From Branchiostoma belcheri (taxonomy: Eukaryota > Chordata > Leptocardii > Amphioxiformes > Branchiostomatidae): 64,000 nucleotides of DNA. Location: the NCBI RefSeq assembly GCF_001625305.1, contig NW_017803854.1, positions 440,022 to 504,021 on the forward strand, given 5' to 3'. A program made the translations under genes and the position numbers. Shown one piece after another: positions 1 through 10,795 of this stretch. The notes below the pieces were generated by a model. That model had not been told where the DNA came from. It ran no database searches and saw only the letters and a list, made by a program, of their open reading frames with translations. Numbering within the stretch: position 1 is the stretch's first letter; every line of letters starts with the position of its first letter.

Positions 1-315
1 TAGTGCTGCAGTGAACAAAATTCCCCAGGCGCCAGAGCATCACGCATGACTTCATTGTGCACAATAGCTACATTTGATGCACGATGACACACAGCAAAAT
101 TTGGGCGTGACCCGTCAATAAAACCATTGTGGGCTTGGTGCCTGAACCAATCAGCATAGTACACCTGTACACCTTTAGCCCTGCCACGCCTCTGTTGTTG
201 GAAAACAAGTCCCACATCCTCCTTTCGCTTTTGACTGAAACTAGCCTGCTTGGCGTACGATCGTTACAAACGGTGCGAAGAAATCCTGGATAGAAGACCA
301 TTGCATAACAACGAC

Positions 316-2559
316 ATGGCCGCTGCTAGCTTCCCACTAGAGGAGTTTGATGAGAAGTTTCTGACTTGTGCCGTCTGTGATGAGATCTATACCGACCCCC
401 GTGTCCTGCCCTGTCTTCACACCTTCTGTACCAAGTGTCTGGTAAAATGGCGAAAGGGGAAGAGCCATTTCACCTGCCCTACATGCCGGCAACAGGTGAG
501 GCTACAAGAAGGAGGTATCAGTAGCCTTCCTCAATACTTCTTTATGAACAGCTTGCTGGACTTCAGGGCCTTGCACAACAGTGAAGAAGCTCACGCCCAG
601 TGTCAGATGTGTAAGTCTGACAATAAGGTAGATGGGAGGTGTGCAGACTGCCGTTTGCTACTGTGTAAGAACTGTATAACTGCTCACAGGAACATCCCTG
701 CGCTGAAAGACCATTACATCATCACCCTGGATGACCTGAAGAACCCCGGCAGCAGGCCAAAGTACACCCGGGCCCCGTACTGCCCTCGGCACACCGACCA
801 GCGCATGGCCTTCTACTGCCAACCCTGCGCCAAGCTCGTCTGCCGAGACTGCACCATCACCGAGCACCGACCAGGGCCGAACCACGACCCACAGGAGGTC
901 AGTAAAGTTGCACAGAAGTACAAGGCTGGACTACAGAAACTAGTGGAGAAAACAAAACATACGGATGACGTTCTGAAGAAAACCAAACAAACGGTTGGTC
1001 ACGAACTCACAAGCATCACAACAAACTGTCAAAGAGTAAGAAAAGAAATTAAAGAACATTTTGCAGACATGAGGAAAAAGCTGGACGAAGAAGAGAAGAA
1101 GGTCACAGAGAGACTGGACAAGATGGAAAAGGACCAGAAGGAGCCTCTTCTGAGGGAAGAGAAAGAGCTAGAACAGAACATTGCGTCCACTGAAGAAGGA
1201 CTGACGTTCTCTACAGACATTCTAGATAGAGGTAATGATGTAGAAATTCTCACACATAGGCAACAGCTAGAGGATAGGCTAAATGCTCTTTCTTCAACTC
1301 AGATTCAGCATAAGGCTTTGACGAATAATGTATACTTCAAACCAGATACCACCTGCACTAATCTTGTTGAATGTTTTCTCATACTGACTGATGAACCACT
1401 GTTCATCACAGAAGCCCCAGTAGAGAGTTTGCCAACTACATGTACTGTCATATTCAGACCGAGGAAAGGCCAAGTTTGGGAAACCAACCCACAAGTCACA
1501 GTCACCTCCCCTGTGGGGCAATGTGTTAAACTAGACATCACCAAAGCAAGTGGAGGGGAATTTAGAGCAGTTTGGAGGCCACAAATATCAGGGAAGCATG
1601 TGGTGTGTGTGACTGCAGGGAGAAGAGTGGGGCACAACAGGCATGGGGTAGGGACCTTGTACAGCCTATATGACTTTGGAACGCCCAGACTGGTCACAGA
1701 AAGCCTGTGTTCCTCTCTTACTGTAGATGTTCGCAGTAACAATCCGGTACTGAGATTTGGGCTGAACGGAACCCAGCAGGGACAGTTTAACACTCCTATA
1801 GATCTATCAGTCAGAAGACGCAGTCTGTATGTGGCTGATACTTACAACAAACGTGTCCAGGTGTTTGATCTAAGGGGGAACTTTTGTTACTCATTCTCAA
1901 CAACTGCAAATCCTGCCTCAATTGCAGTTCATATTGATAGCACGATAGTGTCACAATGTGCGGGACAAGTTAAAAGATTCTCACCATCAGGAGAACTGCT
2001 ACACCAATTCTCGCTAAGTCAACACTGCACAGACCCCTATGGGCTTGCAGTACAGAGGAATGGGAGGATTGTTGTAGCTGATAAGGGCAAACACAGCATT
2101 TTCCTGTTTGGGGCAGACGGGACACTGGTGAAACAGGTGGGAGGGCAGGGACAGGGGAACTGGCAGTTTAATGAGCCATGTTTTGTCTGTGTGGATAAAG
2201 AAGACAACATCATTGTGGCAGATAAAGAGAACCACCGTATTCAGGTGTTTGACGAGAACCTGAACTTCCAATACAAGTTTGGTCAGCAGGGTAGACAGCC
2301 ACAGGATATGTTTGGCCCTATCGGGGTGTCAGCAGACAGCAGGGGGAACATAGTTCTGGCAAACATTGGGGGCACAACTGATGGTATAGAACACAGTAAG
2401 GAGCTTCAGGTGTTCCGCCCAGACGGCACCTGGGTGTCCACCATTAGCAGCGATAGGGACAAACTGAATCTTCCCCACGGGGTGGCTGTGACAGAGGATG
2501 GACATGTGTTTGTAGCTGATCCTGGTGACCACTGTATCAGGAAATACAGATACATGTGA
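316..2559 (+). CDS. TRIM-NHL E3 ubiquitin ligase, intronless, copy 1
   Basis: The first in-frame ATG is at 316, with purine at -3 and G at +4, and gives 747 aa. An upstream in-frame TTG at 250 is not a plausible eukaryotic start. The paralogue confirms the MAAAS N-terminus. Domains seen: RING at about residues 18-57 with ligands C18, C21, C33, H35, C38, C41, C54 and C57; B-box 1 at about 96-140; B-box 2 at about 153-195; a charged coiled coil at about 197-330; an Ig/filamin domain at about 363-465; and six NHL blades at about 474-747. Family knowledge: TRIM2/3/71-type proteins are cytoplasmic E3 ligases whose NHL propeller binds substrate protein or RNA. The whole protein is one uninterrupted exon, which suggests a retrocopy origin or a lineage-specific intronless family. 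Its neighbour at 5487 is a tandem paralogue. The specific substrate cannot be told. Confidence 0.95.
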   Translation: MAAASFPLEEFDEKFLTCAVCDEIYTDPRVLPCLHTFCTKCLVKWRKGKSHFTCPTCRQQVRLQEGGISSLPQYFFMNSLLDFRALHNSEEAHAQCQMCKSDNKVDGRCADCRLLLCKNCITAHRNIPALKDHYIITLDDLKNPGSRPKYTRAPYCPRHTDQRMAFYCQPCAKLVCRDCTITEHRPGPNHDPQEVSKVAQKYKAGLQKLVEKTKHTDDVLKKTKQTVGHELTSITTNCQRVRKEIKEHFADMRKKLDEEEKKVTERLDKMEKDQKEPLLREEKELEQNIASTEEGLTFSTDILDRGNDVEILTHRQQLEDRLNALSSTQIQHKALTNNVYFKPDTTCTNLVECFLILTDEPLFITEAPVESLPTTCTVIFRPRKGQVWETNPQVTVTSPVGQCVKLDITKASGGEFRAVWRPQISGKHVVCVTAGRRVGHNRHGVGTLYSLYDFGTPRLVTESLCSSLTVDVRSNNPVLRFGLNGTQQGQFNTPIDLSVRRRSLYVADTYNKRVQVFDLRGNFCYSFSTTANPASIAVHIDSTIVSQCAGQVKRFSPSGELLHQFSLSQHCTDPYGLAVQRNGRIVVADKGKHSIFLFGADGTLVKQVGGQGQGNWQFNEPCFVCVDKEDNIIVADKENHRIQVFDENLNFQYKFGQQGRQPQDMFGPIGVSADSRGNIVLANIGGTTDGIEHSKELQVFRPDGTWVSTISSDRDKLNLPHGVAVTEDGHVFVADPGDHCIRKYRYM

Positions 2560-3852
2560 GGAAAATTTCATACTTCAAATGCTTATCAAGCTTGTATGTT
2601 CTTTTCTGTAAAATTATATGTTACAAAGCTACAGGTTAGATTTTCTTTATGTTAACAGGCCTAATGATGTTTGTCATCAGAGGGAATAGTGATGTTCTTA
2701 CCACGTAATACGAAAGTTTGCATATAACATGTCACATGGAAGATACATATATTTTAGAAGACGTTTAGAATCGTTTTGCAAATCGGACACGTATAAGTAT
2801 ACATGCATCAAAACATATGGGGAGGATGTATTGTTCTAATCTGTATAGCTGACCCATTATTCAAAATGTTTCCTTTTGTATTATGATGTGTGCATATATA
2901 TCATGTACATAAAAGAGTAGAAAATGCAAGAACTGTAAGGCTGCAAAGTTTTAAACATAATTTGGCAGAAAACTACCCACTACTATGTACTTGAAATGTC
3001 TTTTGTTAACTGTTGACTTTGTAAAAATCAACTGTACACTGTATTTGCCATTTGCAGCGCTGTTAGTCACCTAATAGATAATACAAGAATGACAAAAAGT
3101 TTGTTCTGTTGACCTAAACTTGATATCTTAAAATATACTGTATTGTGTCTTAAGCGACGTAACCTTAACATTTTGTATAAATCACATTGTCCTAAGTTAA
3201 ACCCAGATATATTTTTATCAGGCGATGGTTGTGGACTAACTCCTGTTGTAGAAGTCCCCCCGCCCTTATTCTTCAGTTCGGACCAGAGTCCACCAGAAAT
3301 GACAATCACATGACGTAGTGTACAGGTTACGTAACCTCGGACCCATCATTGTGTAGTTAGTGCTCAGCTGTAACACCGTTCGCGTCACCATGACAACATT
3401 CGAACTCACCAACAATCGAACTCCGCACATGATACCTGTACCGTGACCTCGAGAGACAAAGTCCACACCAACCCCAGTTAGCTGTAACTTTAGGAGTGAA
3501 GAAGACGCAATACGTACAAAACGCAAATGCAAAGGACATAGTGTAGTACATATTGTATCCTACACGTCCTTGGACTGTGTAATTTAGGTCATAGGTGTGC
3601 CCCTCCCAATTCAAAATCAGCTTGGTACCGACCAAACGTCACAACAAATGTCGACAGGGACCAAGAAGTGCCTCTCAGTCTGCAAACGTCACATAGAATG
3701 ACTCTGAATAACAAACAAACAAACAAACATATTCCCAACTCAAGAGAGCTGCCTAACAGTTAGAATTTTCCAGCTCATGGGGTCGAATTTACCGCCGCAG
3801 TCCACCGGAACACCCTGGGACCGAGACTCCGCGACATTCTGTCGTCTGCTCT
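2560..3852. other. 3' flank of TRIM copy 1, no gene seen
   Basis: This stretch is AT-rich and has no convincing reading frame. It matches 7691-8960 along much of its length, so it was part of the duplicated unit. It probably holds the 3' UTR and then intergenic DNA. A short run of AAAC repeats lies near 3711-3728. Confidence 0.6.
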
Positions 3853-4046
3853 ATACTGAGAGATTTAAAAACAGTGCAATACCGCATATCGTGCGACTAC
3901 TGAATGGGGACTGAGATTGCCATTTTATTGTCCAAAGACTTTTAACGCAACCTGTGTGCAAATCTGATATTTTAAATGACATTATCTTTTAACGTATTTT
4001 ATATTAACTAGAAAGGCCAATATTTGCTTTGGAGCAAATACAGCGA

Positions 4047-4793
4047 TGGGTTCACCACATTTTACCACATGGCAGGGAAAGAATGAGAAACACAGGGGAA
4101 AACAATGATTTACATTGATATAACTATAATATGAAGTAAAATACAACTAAAACAACAGTTGGATAGCTATTACCTACTTTATTGGTTAGGATTTTTAATT
4201 GCATAATGCAAACTGTTGATTTTCAAAATAATAAAAAAACGTCCATGCCCCGCATTCCAATGCTGGAGCAGGAAAGCTTGAAATACCTACCAAAACACTT
4301 GAATACAGACATACTGTTAGTATGGAAATGCTCTGTGCAGGTGTTAATCAAGTTAAATCCCAACAGCCAATCAGCAAGAAATGCTCTGTGCAGGTGGAAA
4401 TGCTCTGTGCAGGTGTTAATCAAGTTAAATCCCAACAGCCAATCAGCAAGAAGAATAGAGGAAAGCTGCATGCCTATTGGTTGATGCCCTGCATTCCATT
4501 GTGATGACTCATGCCCAAACGTGGTAAACACGGCACACTAACACAGTAATACATTTGCTATAACACAGCCAAAAAACTCAAATAAAACCATTCTAAAAGC
4601 CTGTATCACAATAATTTAAAAAACGCCTAGGGGTATTTGCCCACTGTACCTCCATACCAAATTTCAGGACCTTAGGCCCTAAAATGAAGAAGCTGAATCC
4701 ATTTAAAAATGGCAGGAGGAGGAGAAGAAGAAGAAGAAACATCAGAAAAAGCAATATGGTTTCACCACACCACTTCGTGGTGTGGTGAACCCA
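4047..4793. mobile_element. non-autonomous DNA transposon with TGGGTTCACCACA ends
   Basis: The left end reads TGGGTTCACCACA at 4047 and the right end is its inverted complement, finishing at 4793. The right end also folds into a near-perfect hairpin (about 4757-4793) with 16-base arms and a 3-base loop. No transposase is present. It lies inside the stretch absent from TRIM copy 2. No clear target-site duplication could be fixed, so the exact superfamily is unknown. Confidence 0.55.
4322..4453. repeat. two-copy direct repeat, about 75 bp spacing
   Basis: The block beginning GGAAATGCTCTGTGCAGG at about 4323 is repeated from about 4397. Both copies run through the same AATCAAGTTAAATCCCAACA stretch to AGCAAGA. 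It sits inside the transposon-like insertion. Confidence 0.85.
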
Positions 4794-5486
4794 TAATAAT
4801 AATGACGCATAATGATTTTAATGTGTGATAACTTTTTATTAATCAACCAATGATAAATATGTAATTGTCAGAGCAATTCAGGTCCCAATTACACGGGACC
4901 TGCCATTCTGTACAAATGGACATGTGACAAATAAACCATTAATTATAATTATTATTATTTACGTGGAGAACCTCTCGTCCCCAGGGTACTCACCCGGCCA
5001 CTATCTCGCAAACTGACAAGGTAGTTTAGTTTACATCAAGTGTCTATGGTACTGCAGCAGAGCAGAACTTCCGTTTTTCATATTTCCGTGGTTTAGGTAT
5101 GAACAACTAACGTCAGTGGCGAAGGCGAGAGGTCGCGATACTCAAGTTTTGGTGCAACTCACTGTCTGAAATATAAACGTACTGCAGTGAACAAAATGCC
5201 TCAGGCGTCAGAACTTCAGGTATGCGTCCCTTGTGTACAGTAGCTACATTTCATGCATGATGACACACAGCAAGAATCTGGGCGTCAAAGAAAACCTTTG
5301 CTTGGTACCTGAACCAATCAGCAAGGCACACCTGTATTCACCTTTGACTCTGCCCAGGCTGTGTTGTTGGAACAGGTACCACTTCCCCCTTTCACTTTTG
5401 ACTGAAACTAGCCCCCTTTTTGGCGTACGAGCATTCCAAATCGTGCGAAGAAGATCCTGGAAAGAAAACTATTGCATAACAGCAAC

Positions 5487-7690
5487 ATGGCCGCTGCTAG
5501 CCTCCCACTAGAGGAGTTTGATGAGAAGTTTCTGACTTGTGCCGTTTGCGAGGAGATCTATACCGACCCCCGCGTCCTTCCCTGTCTTCACACCTTCTGT
5601 GCCGGGTGTCTGGAAAAATGGCGGAAGGGCGAGACCCAGTTCACCTGTCCTACATGTCGGGACCAGGTGAGGCTAAAAGAAGCAGGTGTCAGCAGTCTGC
5701 CCCCATACTTCTTCATGAACAGCTTGCTGGACTTCAGGGCCTTGCACAACAGTGAGGAAGCTCACGCCAAGTGTCAGATGTGTGAGTCTGGCAATAAGGT
5801 AGAAGGATTGTGTACGGACTGCCGTTTGCTACTGTGTAAGAACTGTATAACTGCTCACAGTAACATTCCAAAACTCAGAGACCATTACATCATCACCATG
5901 GATGACCTGAAGAACCCCAGCAGCAGGCCAAAGTACACCTGGGCCCCGTACTGCCCTCGGCACACCGACCAGCGCATGACCTTCTACTGCCAACCCTGCG
6001 CCAAGCTCGTCTGCCGAGACTGCACCATTAAAGAGCACCGACCAGGGCCAAGGTGGCTCCGAAAACACGACCCACAGGAGGTCAGTGAGGTCGCACAAAA
6101 GTACAAGGCTGGACTACAGACGCTAGTAGCCGAAACCAAAGATACAGCTGATGTTCTGAAGAAAACTAAGGAAACCGTTGGCCAAGAACTCACAAGCATC
6201 ACAGAAAACTGTCAAACAATAAGAAAGGAAATCGAGAAACATTTTGCTGACATGAGAGCAAAGCTGAACAAAGAAGAAAAGAAGGCCAAAGAGAAGTTAG
6301 ACAAGATGGAGAAGGACCAGAAAGAGCCTCTTGTGAAGGAAGAGAAAGAGTTGGAGGAAAAGTTCAAGTCTACTGAAGAAGGACTGAAGTTCTCTACAGA
6401 CGTTCTAGCTAGAGGTAATGATGTAGAAATTCTCACATTTAGGCAACAGTTAGAAGATAGGCTAAATATTCTTTCTTCTACTGAGATTAAGCATAAGGCT
6501 TTGACGAATAAGATATCTTTCCAGTCAGATGCCCTGTACACTGATCCTGCTCACTGTTACCTGTTTCTATCGGAAGAAATATTGTTCATCACAGAGGCCC
6601 CGGTAGAGAGTTTGCCAACTACTGTTATTTACAGACCACGGACAGACGAAGTTTGGAAAACGAATCCAGAAGTCACAGTCACGTCCCCTGGGGGGCAATT
6701 GGTTAAAGTAGACACCACCCTAGCTGGCGGTAGATTTAAAGCAGTTTGGAGGCCACAAACATCTGGGAAACATGTGGTGAGCGTGGCTGAAAGGGGAGGT
6801 GGTGGGTGGGGACATGTATTGTATATGTGGATGCGGTGCTCCCCTCTCACTGTAGACGTTAGCAGTAACGACCCGGTATTGAGATTTGGGAGGAAAGGAA
6901 GCCAACAGGGACAGTTTGATACCCTCATAGATCTAGCAGTCAGTGGAGACAAGCTGTATGTGGCTGATACTATTACAACGCACGTGTTCAGGTGTTTGAT
7001 CTGGCTGGAAACGTTTGTTACTCATTTTCAACAGGTGCAAATCCTGTCTCAATTGCAGTTCAGATTGATTGCACCATAGTGGTGAAATGTGGGGAAGAAG
7101 TTAAGAGGTTTACACCATCAGGAGAATTGTTGCACAAATTTCCTTTGAGTAAACACTGCACTAAGCCCTATGGGCTGGCAGTACAAAGGAATGGGAGGGT
7201 TCTTGTAGCTGACTATGGCAAACACAGCATTTTCCTGTTTGAGGCAGATGGGACACTAGTGAAACAGGTGGGAGGGAAGGGGAAAGGGCAGTTTAACCAG
7301 CCATGTTTCGTTTGCGTGGATAAAAGGGACAACATCATTGTGTCAGATACAGCCAACGACTGTATTCAGGTGTTTGACAAGAATCTTAACGTCCAACACA
7401 AGTTTGGTCAGAAGGGCAGCCAGCCACAGGACATGTGGGGCCCTATGGGGGTGTCAGCTGACAGCAGGGGGAACATAGTTCTAGCAAACATTGGGGAGGT
7501 ATCTGATGTAGGTGGTGTAAAACATGGCAAGAAGCTTCAGGTATTCCGCCCAGATGGCACATGGGTGTCCACCATTAGTAGTGATGGGGACAAACTAAAG
7601 AAACCCCACGGGGTGGCTGTGACAGAGGATGGGCATGTGTTCGTAGCTGACCCTGGCGACCACTGTATCAGGAAGTACAGGTACATGTGA
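5487..7690 (+). CDS. TRIM-NHL E3 ligase, tandem copy 2, with 2-base frameshift
   Basis: The start is ATG 5487 with A at -3 and G at +4. RING, B-boxes, coiled coil, filamin domain and the first NHL blade are intact. Against copy 1 there are two extra bases at about 6972-6973, just after the VADT motif, which push the frame to a stop at 7077-7079. The correct frame resumes immediately and runs through the remaining NHL blades to the stop at 7690. Total length 2204 is two more than a multiple of three, as expected for a single 2-base insertion in a 733-aa gene. A 12-base insertion in the B-box 2 tail (near 6050) keeps frame. As written, the product would be about 530 aa and would lack five NHL blades. 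It could be a young pseudogene, an allele, or a sequence error, and I cannot separate these. Confidence 0.88.
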
Positions 7691-8203
7691 GGAAACATTC
7701 TTACTTCAAATGCTTATCAATCTTGTACATGTATGTTCCTTTCTGTGCATTTTAAAGTGACAGAGCTTAGTTTTTTCATGTATAACAACCGTATTGATTT
7801 TTATCAACACAGTGAACAGCAATGTTATTATCGTGTAATGTGAACGTTTACACAAAACATGTCGAATGTAATATTAACATATATTTCATAAGCAGTTTAA
7901 AGTCATTTTGCAAATGGGAAACTTATAGGTCTGCATGGAAACACATGGGGGGGCAACACTTTGATCTATGTAGTAGCTGACCTAAATTACAATGTTTCCA
8001 TTTGTAGTATAATATTAGTGTAATATATACCAGAAATAGAACAATATATACGAGAACTGCATGGCCGCAAAGTGCATTCTACCTTTTTAATTTGACAGAA
8101 AACTCCGTAACACTTATGTGCCCTAAATGTCTTTTGTTAACTGTTGACTTTGTAAAAATCAATTGTACACTGCGTTTGGTATTCTTACAGATGGTAGTAA
8201 TGC

Positions 8204-8209
8204 AATAAA
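8204..8209 (+). promoter_or_regulatory. possible poly(A) signal of TRIM copy 2
   Basis: AATAAA lies 514 bases after the TRIM copy 2 stop. The corresponding place in copy 1 has a diverged sequence. Assignment rests on position only. Confidence 0.35.
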
Positions 8210-9319
8210 TTGCACAAGTAGAAACACGCGTGTTCTGTTGGGCTTAAATGACTGTCTAAAGCTGCATAACCTTGAACTTGCAACTCTGTAGAGATCACAC
8301 AGGTCTAACCCCAGAGATATTTACATCAGGCCATATTGTGGACCTGCTCCTTCGAACCAAAATGACCAGAAATGACCTTCACATGACGTTGTGTACAAGC
8401 TAGCAAACGTTTTAAACCAGCCATTGTGTAGTTAGTGCGCAGCTGTAACACTGACCCTCCCTTTTCCGTCACAATGACAACATTCGACTAACCAACAATC
8501 GAACTCCGCACATGATACCTGTACCGCGACCTCGAAAGACAAAGTCCACACCAACCCCAGGTAGCTATAAGTTCAGGAGTGAGGAAGCTCCATGCAAAAC
8601 ACAAGGGCTAGGGGCACAGTATAGTACAGATCGGATCTTACACATCCTTGAACTACAGAGTATGTTGGGTGTGCCCCTCCCCTTGCCAAGCCAGCTTGGC
8701 GCCTAACACTTTGAACTAACGTCATAACAAATGTGGGCAGGCCCGAGGCTTGGAAGTGCCTCTCAGTTTGCAAACGTGACATAGAATGGCTCTTAATAAC
8801 AAGCAGACAAACATACTATAGAAGTTTCCAACCCAAGAGGGTTTACAACTTAGTACAAGTCGCCTACCAGTCAGAAACTTCCAGCTCAGGGAGTCAAACT
8901 TACCGCCGCAGTCGACCGGAACACCCTGGGACCGAGACCCTGGGGACATTCTGCCGTCTGTTTATTTACGTAGTGGACCTCTCGGCCCAAAGGTACTCAG
9001 GGCCATAACCAGCAGGTGCGGCATGTGAGAGTGTCACAGCCAAGACATCGGGTAGGCTTAGCCACCTGTCTTATTGCTAAGACGTTGAACCCTTCAAGAC
9101 GTTTTTCTTTCCTCTTGAGCCGTGACCTCAAAATCCCCGGCCAAACTTTGGAAACTGACAAGGTAGTTTGGTTACAACTTATAAACATTACACCAATGTT
9201 TATCAAACTTCTCGAGATCAAGAAAGAATAACAAAGAAGAAAAGCAACAGTATATTTATTGTTGTAGAACTGATCTGAAAAGACTAAAGGGTTTTTCACT
9301 TTTCATTCAGTCACAATTC

Positions 9320-9345
9320 CCCATCATCATCATCATCATCATCAA
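9320..9345. repeat. CAT trinucleotide microsatellite
   Basis: About seven CAT units in a row. Confidence 0.9.
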
Positions 9346-9354
9346 GTCGGGCGG

Positions 9355-9612
9355 CTAGTCTAGTCTCTCTTTCCAGTCACTTCTGCCCGCCATTAACTGT
9401 CCCAAATGTTCAGCCCTCACCCCTACATCCTCGGCAAGCTGGTCTATGTAGGTCCGCTGAGGTCGCCCTACGCTGGCGTGTCCATCTGTTGACCAGTGTC
9501 CAGAGCAAAAGTTCGCTAGCAAGCTCATTTTTGTTTCTAAAACAATGCCCAGCAAACCTGGCCCTTCTCTTCCGTATGGTGGATGATACGGTTGGTAGTA
9601 TCCCATACAATT
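9355..9612 (-). mobile_element. LINE ORF2 C-terminal fragment, frameshifted
   Basis: The minus strand encodes the tail that follows reverse transcriptase in many non-LTR retrotransposons. An RRARFAGHC block is followed by GRPQRTYIDQLAEDVG and a final D-W-R-like SDWKER. The two halves lie in different frames, so the fragment is dead. The match is to a family signature recalled from knowledge, not a search. No reverse transcriptase core is adjacent. Confidence 0.7.
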
Positions 9613-9619
9613 CCCCTTA

Positions 9620-10790
9620 AGTGTGCCGATTGATAATAAGAGAATTGACTAGACTGCCTGCATCACAACCGCCCTATCCCCGGGGCATGTTAGGCAGCCC
9701 AGGATCGGGACAAAACGGGCAGATTTGGTTCTAATGACTTACTATCCCAGCCGGAGGGGACGTAGAGCCGGTAGGCCCGACATTTTCCCTGTGGAGGTTG
9801 GGGCGACACAACACAGCCTAAGGTTCAAACACACAAGCGACGTACTTTGTTTTCCTGCAGGCTCACGATGGTGAACAAGGCAGGCATGACAATTCTGTAC
9901 ACAGTTCTCAAACCCATGGTGGTGTTAGATGGAAAAGTTATTCTGAAGTTTTAAGACTATTTCAAATTAAGAAATTACGGGGACGCCGGGGGATTCATGC
10001 AATTTGTTTAACCAACTTTTTACATCCCTGTACTTGAACCAACCGCTCTTTCAAATTATTGAATTTAAATTTTCATTCAAATGCAATCTTCATTTTAAAA
10101 CTTGAATCAACACCTTTCCTCTCAGTACAAAAATATCAAAAGTTATTGACCACCTCCAGTCCAAAATGGAACCGTCCCTTCGTAAGAAAGCAGACGAGAA
10201 TTGTCACCTGTCACACCAGGTGAGAGACAGGTAGAGCAGCAGGACAGGTGAGTGGCAGGTAGAGCGGCGGAACAAAACGGACCGGATTAAAGGATTATCC
10301 GCGTCCGGGGATCATCCATCATACAGGCGGGACCTGTCAACAGGACTTCTCACCTCGGGGCTTCTTCGGTCCGAACTCCGTGTCGCTTTTGTTGTGTCTG
10401 TCTTCCACTCGACTGCGGAGATCTTTTCTTGTGGCCACTAGAAAAAGTTAAAAGCGTTAAGTTGTATGTTTTCTTTCTTTGAGAAATCAGTTAAAATCGT
10501 GTTGCAAACTATGAAATTTCTGACAATAAATTTCACCACAAACAGATGACACGTGGCGTTCCGCAAATGGCTTAAGAGTGCTGGGTACTTTAAATTAAAA
10601 CTAGACGTTAATTTTTTTACCAATCTATGAATTACCCCTATCTTAAGACGCCAAAAGCTCACAGACGTAGGGCTTACCGTAGAAGCAAGCCTTTAAGTCT
10701 GAAATTTCTTGGGATAGTAGGCGTCTGTATGAGGCGTACTTTTAGGCTACCTCCGTACTGCTTTAAAAAGTATATCACCAGAAATTACTT
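9620..10790. other. intergenic, no gene seen
   Basis: No reading frame looks coding. A GC-richer patch at about 10190-10400 contains two closely spaced GGATTA motifs (about 10284-10298), discussed as a possible homeodomain site cluster. Confidence 0.5.
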
Positions 10791-10795
10791 ACCTA

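Larger units (their letters stand above)
1..8960. repeat. direct tandem segmental duplication, two TRIM gene copies
   Basis: Copy 1 runs from at or before position 1 to about 3852. Copy 2 runs from about 5177 to 8960. They match through the 5' flank (1-315 versus 5177-5486), the whole TRIM coding region and the 3' flank. The 3' match includes the stretch around 3380-3470 versus 8460-8540 and the end near 3790-3850 versus 8890-8955. The match resumes at about 4955 versus 8962, so roughly 1.1 kb between 3853 and 4950 is an insertion in copy 1 or a loss from copy 2. This is a direct sequence comparison made by eye. Confidence 0.9.

Noticed and set aside
250..315. N-terminal extension of TRIM copy 1 by 22 residues
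   Set aside because: It would need to start at TTG. The first ATG is at 316 and the paralogue starts at the same place (5487).
1305..1793. 162-codon minus-strand frame opposite TRIM copy 1
   Set aside because: It is antisense to a conserved coding region and has no features of its own.
9355..9612. Host gene
   Set aside because: The peptide matches the tail of LINE ORF2 and is split over two frames.
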